From assembly GCA_902806565.1 (NCBI GenBank), contig CADCXA010000053.1, positions 372,001 through 436,000 of the forward strand: DNA of 64,000 nucleotides, given 5' to 3'. The notes beneath the pieces are model-generated. The model saw only the letters and a program-made list of their open reading frames with translations, did not search any database and was not told the DNA's origin. Both the position numbers and the translations under genes were made by a program. The stretch is from Hypoxylon rubiginosum. Lineage: Eukaryota; Ascomycota; Sordariomycetes; Xylariales; Hypoxylaceae. Shown here piece by piece: positions 61,366 to 64,000 of this stretch (position 1 is its first letter; each line of letters starts with the position of its first letter).

Positions 61366-61776
61366 ACCCGAATATATTGTGTCTTATATAGCTAGACGGC
61401 GTAATTCGAGGGGTTAGAATTACTAGCAATTGTACACCACCAATCAGTTATACTCGTTACTTGTATATACACCCATCAACCACGAAGCAGTGCTGAATTC
61501 CTGTGTGCCTACCGATGATTCCTAGCTCGGCCTTACGGGGCGATTCGCGAGAGAAAATTTTGGTCGCAGATACAATGCTTCCGGTTAACAAGTGTTAATA
61601 TTGATTTAGGATACTCGTGTCTATGAGATCTATTACCCTACATTGTATAATCTATAATCCACTTGTAGTCCGCTATATTTTCGACCCCTTAAATGACCAG
61701 CCATCTATATCGCCACCGAGGACAAATCTCCAAAGGATTTTATGATAAGAAATCACCAGCTCGTTCTCTTCCCCCT
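61366..61776. other. Spacer between convergent nuo51 and PEX11
   Basis: 411 bp of ordinary 3' flanking sequence. No gene, RNA or clear repeat. Confidence 0.5.
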
Positions 61777-63295
61777 TTATTTACTAGCTAGGACCTCGCG
61801 CCCACACCTCTCCCAGACATCCATGCCCGTCAAAATCGTCGTCACGAACATGGCTAGACTAACGGTGCCAGGCTCAACATTAAGCCAGCCGACGACGCTG
61901 CCCGGGATGACGGTATCGAGGGCGTTGGCGATGGCGCCGCGGCCTAACTTGGATATCTTGCCCTGGACCTCACGCCTCCACAGCCGACGCTGCTCCTTAC
62001 GGCCCCTAACGATAGCGCGCAGCCGCTGCTGCTCCCTCTTCAACTCGTCCACCGACTTCTCCTTCTCGCCGATAAGCTCGCTCTTCTCCTCCCTCTTCTC
62101 GTCCTCCGGCTCGTCGGTACCCACGCCGAAGCCGGAGCCGGCGGCGGGCACCGGCGTGTACGCCAGCACGTTGAGGATCTCGAGCAGGTTGTACAGGAGC
62201 CCGCACGCGAGCGCGAACAGCCAGAACCGCTGGGCCTCGACCAAGACGACGCGCTCCCGCTCGGGGGTCCAGACGCGGAGCCCGGGGACGGCGAGGGCGT
62301 CGACGGTCGTGGTGGCTTCCAGTAGGAGGTACAGGCCGTTGAAGGTCCGCGCCGACATGTCCAGCCACGGCTCGATCTGGACCCAGGCCGGACGCCGCGG
62401 GCCCGGAGACGAAGAAGAAGAAGGAGAAGAGAGACGCGAGTAGATCTTCTGCGCCGCGTGGAACGACTCCAGGAACCGGAACAGCCGGAAGTAGCGCCGG
62501 GCCAGGCCTACGCGCTGGTTGAGGATGGTGAGGATGGTGCGGGTTGCCGGGGCCGAGGGGGGAGAGGCGGAGCTGAGCGTTAGGGCGTAGAGGAGCAGGT
62601 CGAAGGGCAGGGCGAAGTGCGAGAGGATTTGCACGACGGCTTGGACGAGACGGAAGGTCCGCTCGAGGCCGACTGTGAGATTGTGTTAGTAGGCTGATGG
62701 GATTGTATGTATGCAAACTTTGAAATGGAGTGTAGAGGTAAGATGAATGTTGAAGATGGTGGAAGGGTATGGTATAATCTGATAGATTCCGGTATGTCTT
62801 GCATAAAACCATCATTCAACACCCATTAAAATGTCAAGGAGATTGAAGTCTGCTCAATTAATATTCCAGTTTGATAACAATTCAGTCTGAAACTGAAAGA
62901 GTAGCCCATCACCGCTCATCATTCAGGACGAAGCGCCATGCCAATTGGTATTTATTGGTCAACTTCAACACACCTAGGTGTCCACGGTGTCCACGGTGTC
63001 CACAGGCATATCTGACCGAGGAATCGACAATGGACACTGGCCTGATCGCCGCGGAGAATACATGTGATCTACTGTACGATAATTATATGAGTTGATACGC
63101 TTCAATTGACGTCGACACTAGAGCACGAGACGAATTGGTTCTCAGCAGAGCTACTTGGCTCGTCTTAGACACGGTGAACTGCATAATGCTGACGCGGGAT
63201 GACAAATGGGAAAAAAGCGACTGTACCGTACCTGAGTCGGTAGTGAATTTTATGAGTTGTTCGAACCAGAGCGACATCCTGGCTGTATTATTCAC
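61777..63295 (-). CDS. PEX11: Peroxisomal membrane protein PEX11
   Basis: Exon 1 is 63295 (or 63277)-63232 with MSLWFEQLIKFTTDS; exon 2 is 62672-61777. The donor GTACGG and acceptor TCACAG give KFTTDSVGLERTFRLVQAVVQ, the conserved Pex11 N-terminal amphipathic region. The sum of exons is in frame: 319 aa, or 313 aa from the second ATG. RVGLARRYFRLFRFLESFHAA matches the family's membrane-bending helix. A central hydrophobic helix (FWLFALACGLLYNLLEIL) and the C-terminal GAIANALDTVIPGSVVGWLNVEPGTVSLAMF also fit. A Ser-rich insertion and a Glu/Lys-rich loop vary between species. Pex11 drives peroxisome elongation and division. The 559-bp intron is much longer than the others here. Confidence 0.88.
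62673..63231 (-). other. Unusually long PEX11 intron
   Basis: 559 bp against 50-230 bp for the other introns in the window. It contains three copies of a 9-bp unit (TGTCCACGG) at about 62979-63003. No coding content was recognised on either strand. Confidence 0.6.
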
Positions 63296-64000
63296 TGTAG
63301 TAGACTACAAATAATAATAGTTGTTATTGTTGTTTTAAGAGGATGACGAGGTTAGGTATATATAACCCCGAGAAGACCGAGAAGACCGAGAGGAATTCCA
63401 GGGGTCCGATTTCCCACCCGGATCAGCGGTGTAAATATGCCGGCACCCGGACTTATTTTAGCGGGTCAGTTTTGCCCCCCCTTTTTCGTCCCCTTTCCAT
63501 TTCGAAACTCTCTCTAGCGGCTGGCGGCCTGGGCGCAGGGCGTCGACGATATCCTTGAATATCCTTGGATATTCTGAAGCGCAGGTGTATTTTAACTCGT
63601 CAAGCGTTACTATTTTATCTGACTATGTCTTTATAACGTCCAGCGTACTTCCATCATCAGCTTTAACCATGCGTGGCGGGGAATTTCGTCGGGAACCGAA
63701 TGCCTGCCGTCCACACGTCGATGACGATGAGCTTGACACTATTAGCGCTTGTCATTTTACACCACTCTACTTTGACTTGTCTTACGGGAATCGAGGCTTA
63801 GGAGGCAGCGCATACTGACACATAAGAGCTCCATTGGTTCTTTAAAAGCTCCAAGTTCAGTCTGTAATACTCCCATAATTTCGAAATCCCCCCTGTATTC
63901 GATATGTTTGATCTTGTGACAATTGGTCTATCGCCTTGCCTGTAGGGTTGGTTGAGATATGACTAGCGACATGACGCGAGAGAAGACATCTTCCCAGCCC
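63296..64000. other. Upstream region of PEX11 to the window end
   Basis: No frame with protein character. GAGAAGACCGAGAAGACCGAGAGG at about 63370-63393 is a short repeat. A GATATCCTTGAATATCCTTGGATATTC cluster lies at 63548-63575. A gene beyond the right edge cannot be excluded. Confidence 0.4.

Noticed and set aside
61777..62815. Long Arg/Pro/Ala-rich alternative frames opposite and beside PEX11
   Set aside because: Shadows of a GC-rich coding strand; the PEX11 frame has conserved family motifs.

Overview
The window looks like nuclear DNA of a filamentous ascomycete (Pezizomycotina, probably Sordariomycetes; the class is inferred). Genes have short introns (about 50-230 bp, one near 560 bp) with GTAAGT/GTATGT-type donors and CTAAC/CTTAC-like branch points. 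The recognisable products are typical of such fungi: nuo51, COQ3, RIB3, FMP52, PEX11, the dynactin p27 subunit, P450s, an MFS transporter, an amino-acid permease and a hydrolase-NACHT-ankyrin NLR. A 28.7 kb block is A/T-saturated in the manner of repeat-induced point mutation (RIP).

Left arm (1-14.6 kb): an unknown two-exon gene, an unknown acidic protein, an APH/choline-kinase-like protein convergent with an SDR, a small cysteine-rich metallothionein-like gene, a decayed P450, FMP52, and an MFS gene with a doubtful exon junction. The intergenic spaces are long and scattered with a TACCTAGGTA-type palindromic motif.

Centre (14.6-46.7 kb): one NLR-type gene broken twice. A TGA stop lies in its alpha/beta-hydrolase domain. 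A 28,674-bp element (16225-44898) is inserted exactly in the Walker B codons of its NACHT domain. The element has terminal inverted repeats of about 186 bp and is flanked by GACGC on both sides. The host reading frame matches on the two sides, so removing the element and one GACGC restores the motif FIDALDEC. The outer 90 bp or so of each TIR is ordinary-composition DNA full of CpA. The interior is roughly nine tenths A+T, has no credible ORF, and holds several fossil tandem arrays (11-bp, about 51-bp, about 105-120-bp and about 141-bp periods). This is the main discovery candidate: a giant TIR element of undetermined superfamily, heavily mutated.

Right arm (46.7-64 kb): a large orphan membrane protein; a five-exon P450 whose exons sum correctly only if one base is added in a G-run; RIB3 and COQ3 diverging from a shared spacer; an amino-acid permease; the dynactin p27 gene and nuo51 diverging from about 0.5 kb; and PEX11 convergent with nuo51. 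The intact genes here are mostly single-copy housekeeping functions (riboflavin, ubiquinone, complex I, peroxisome division, dynein cargo). No biosynthetic cluster is evident.

Limits: no alignments or searches were run. Exon borders come from reading splice signals, frame and remembered family conservation. Repeat periods and base composition were read by eye.
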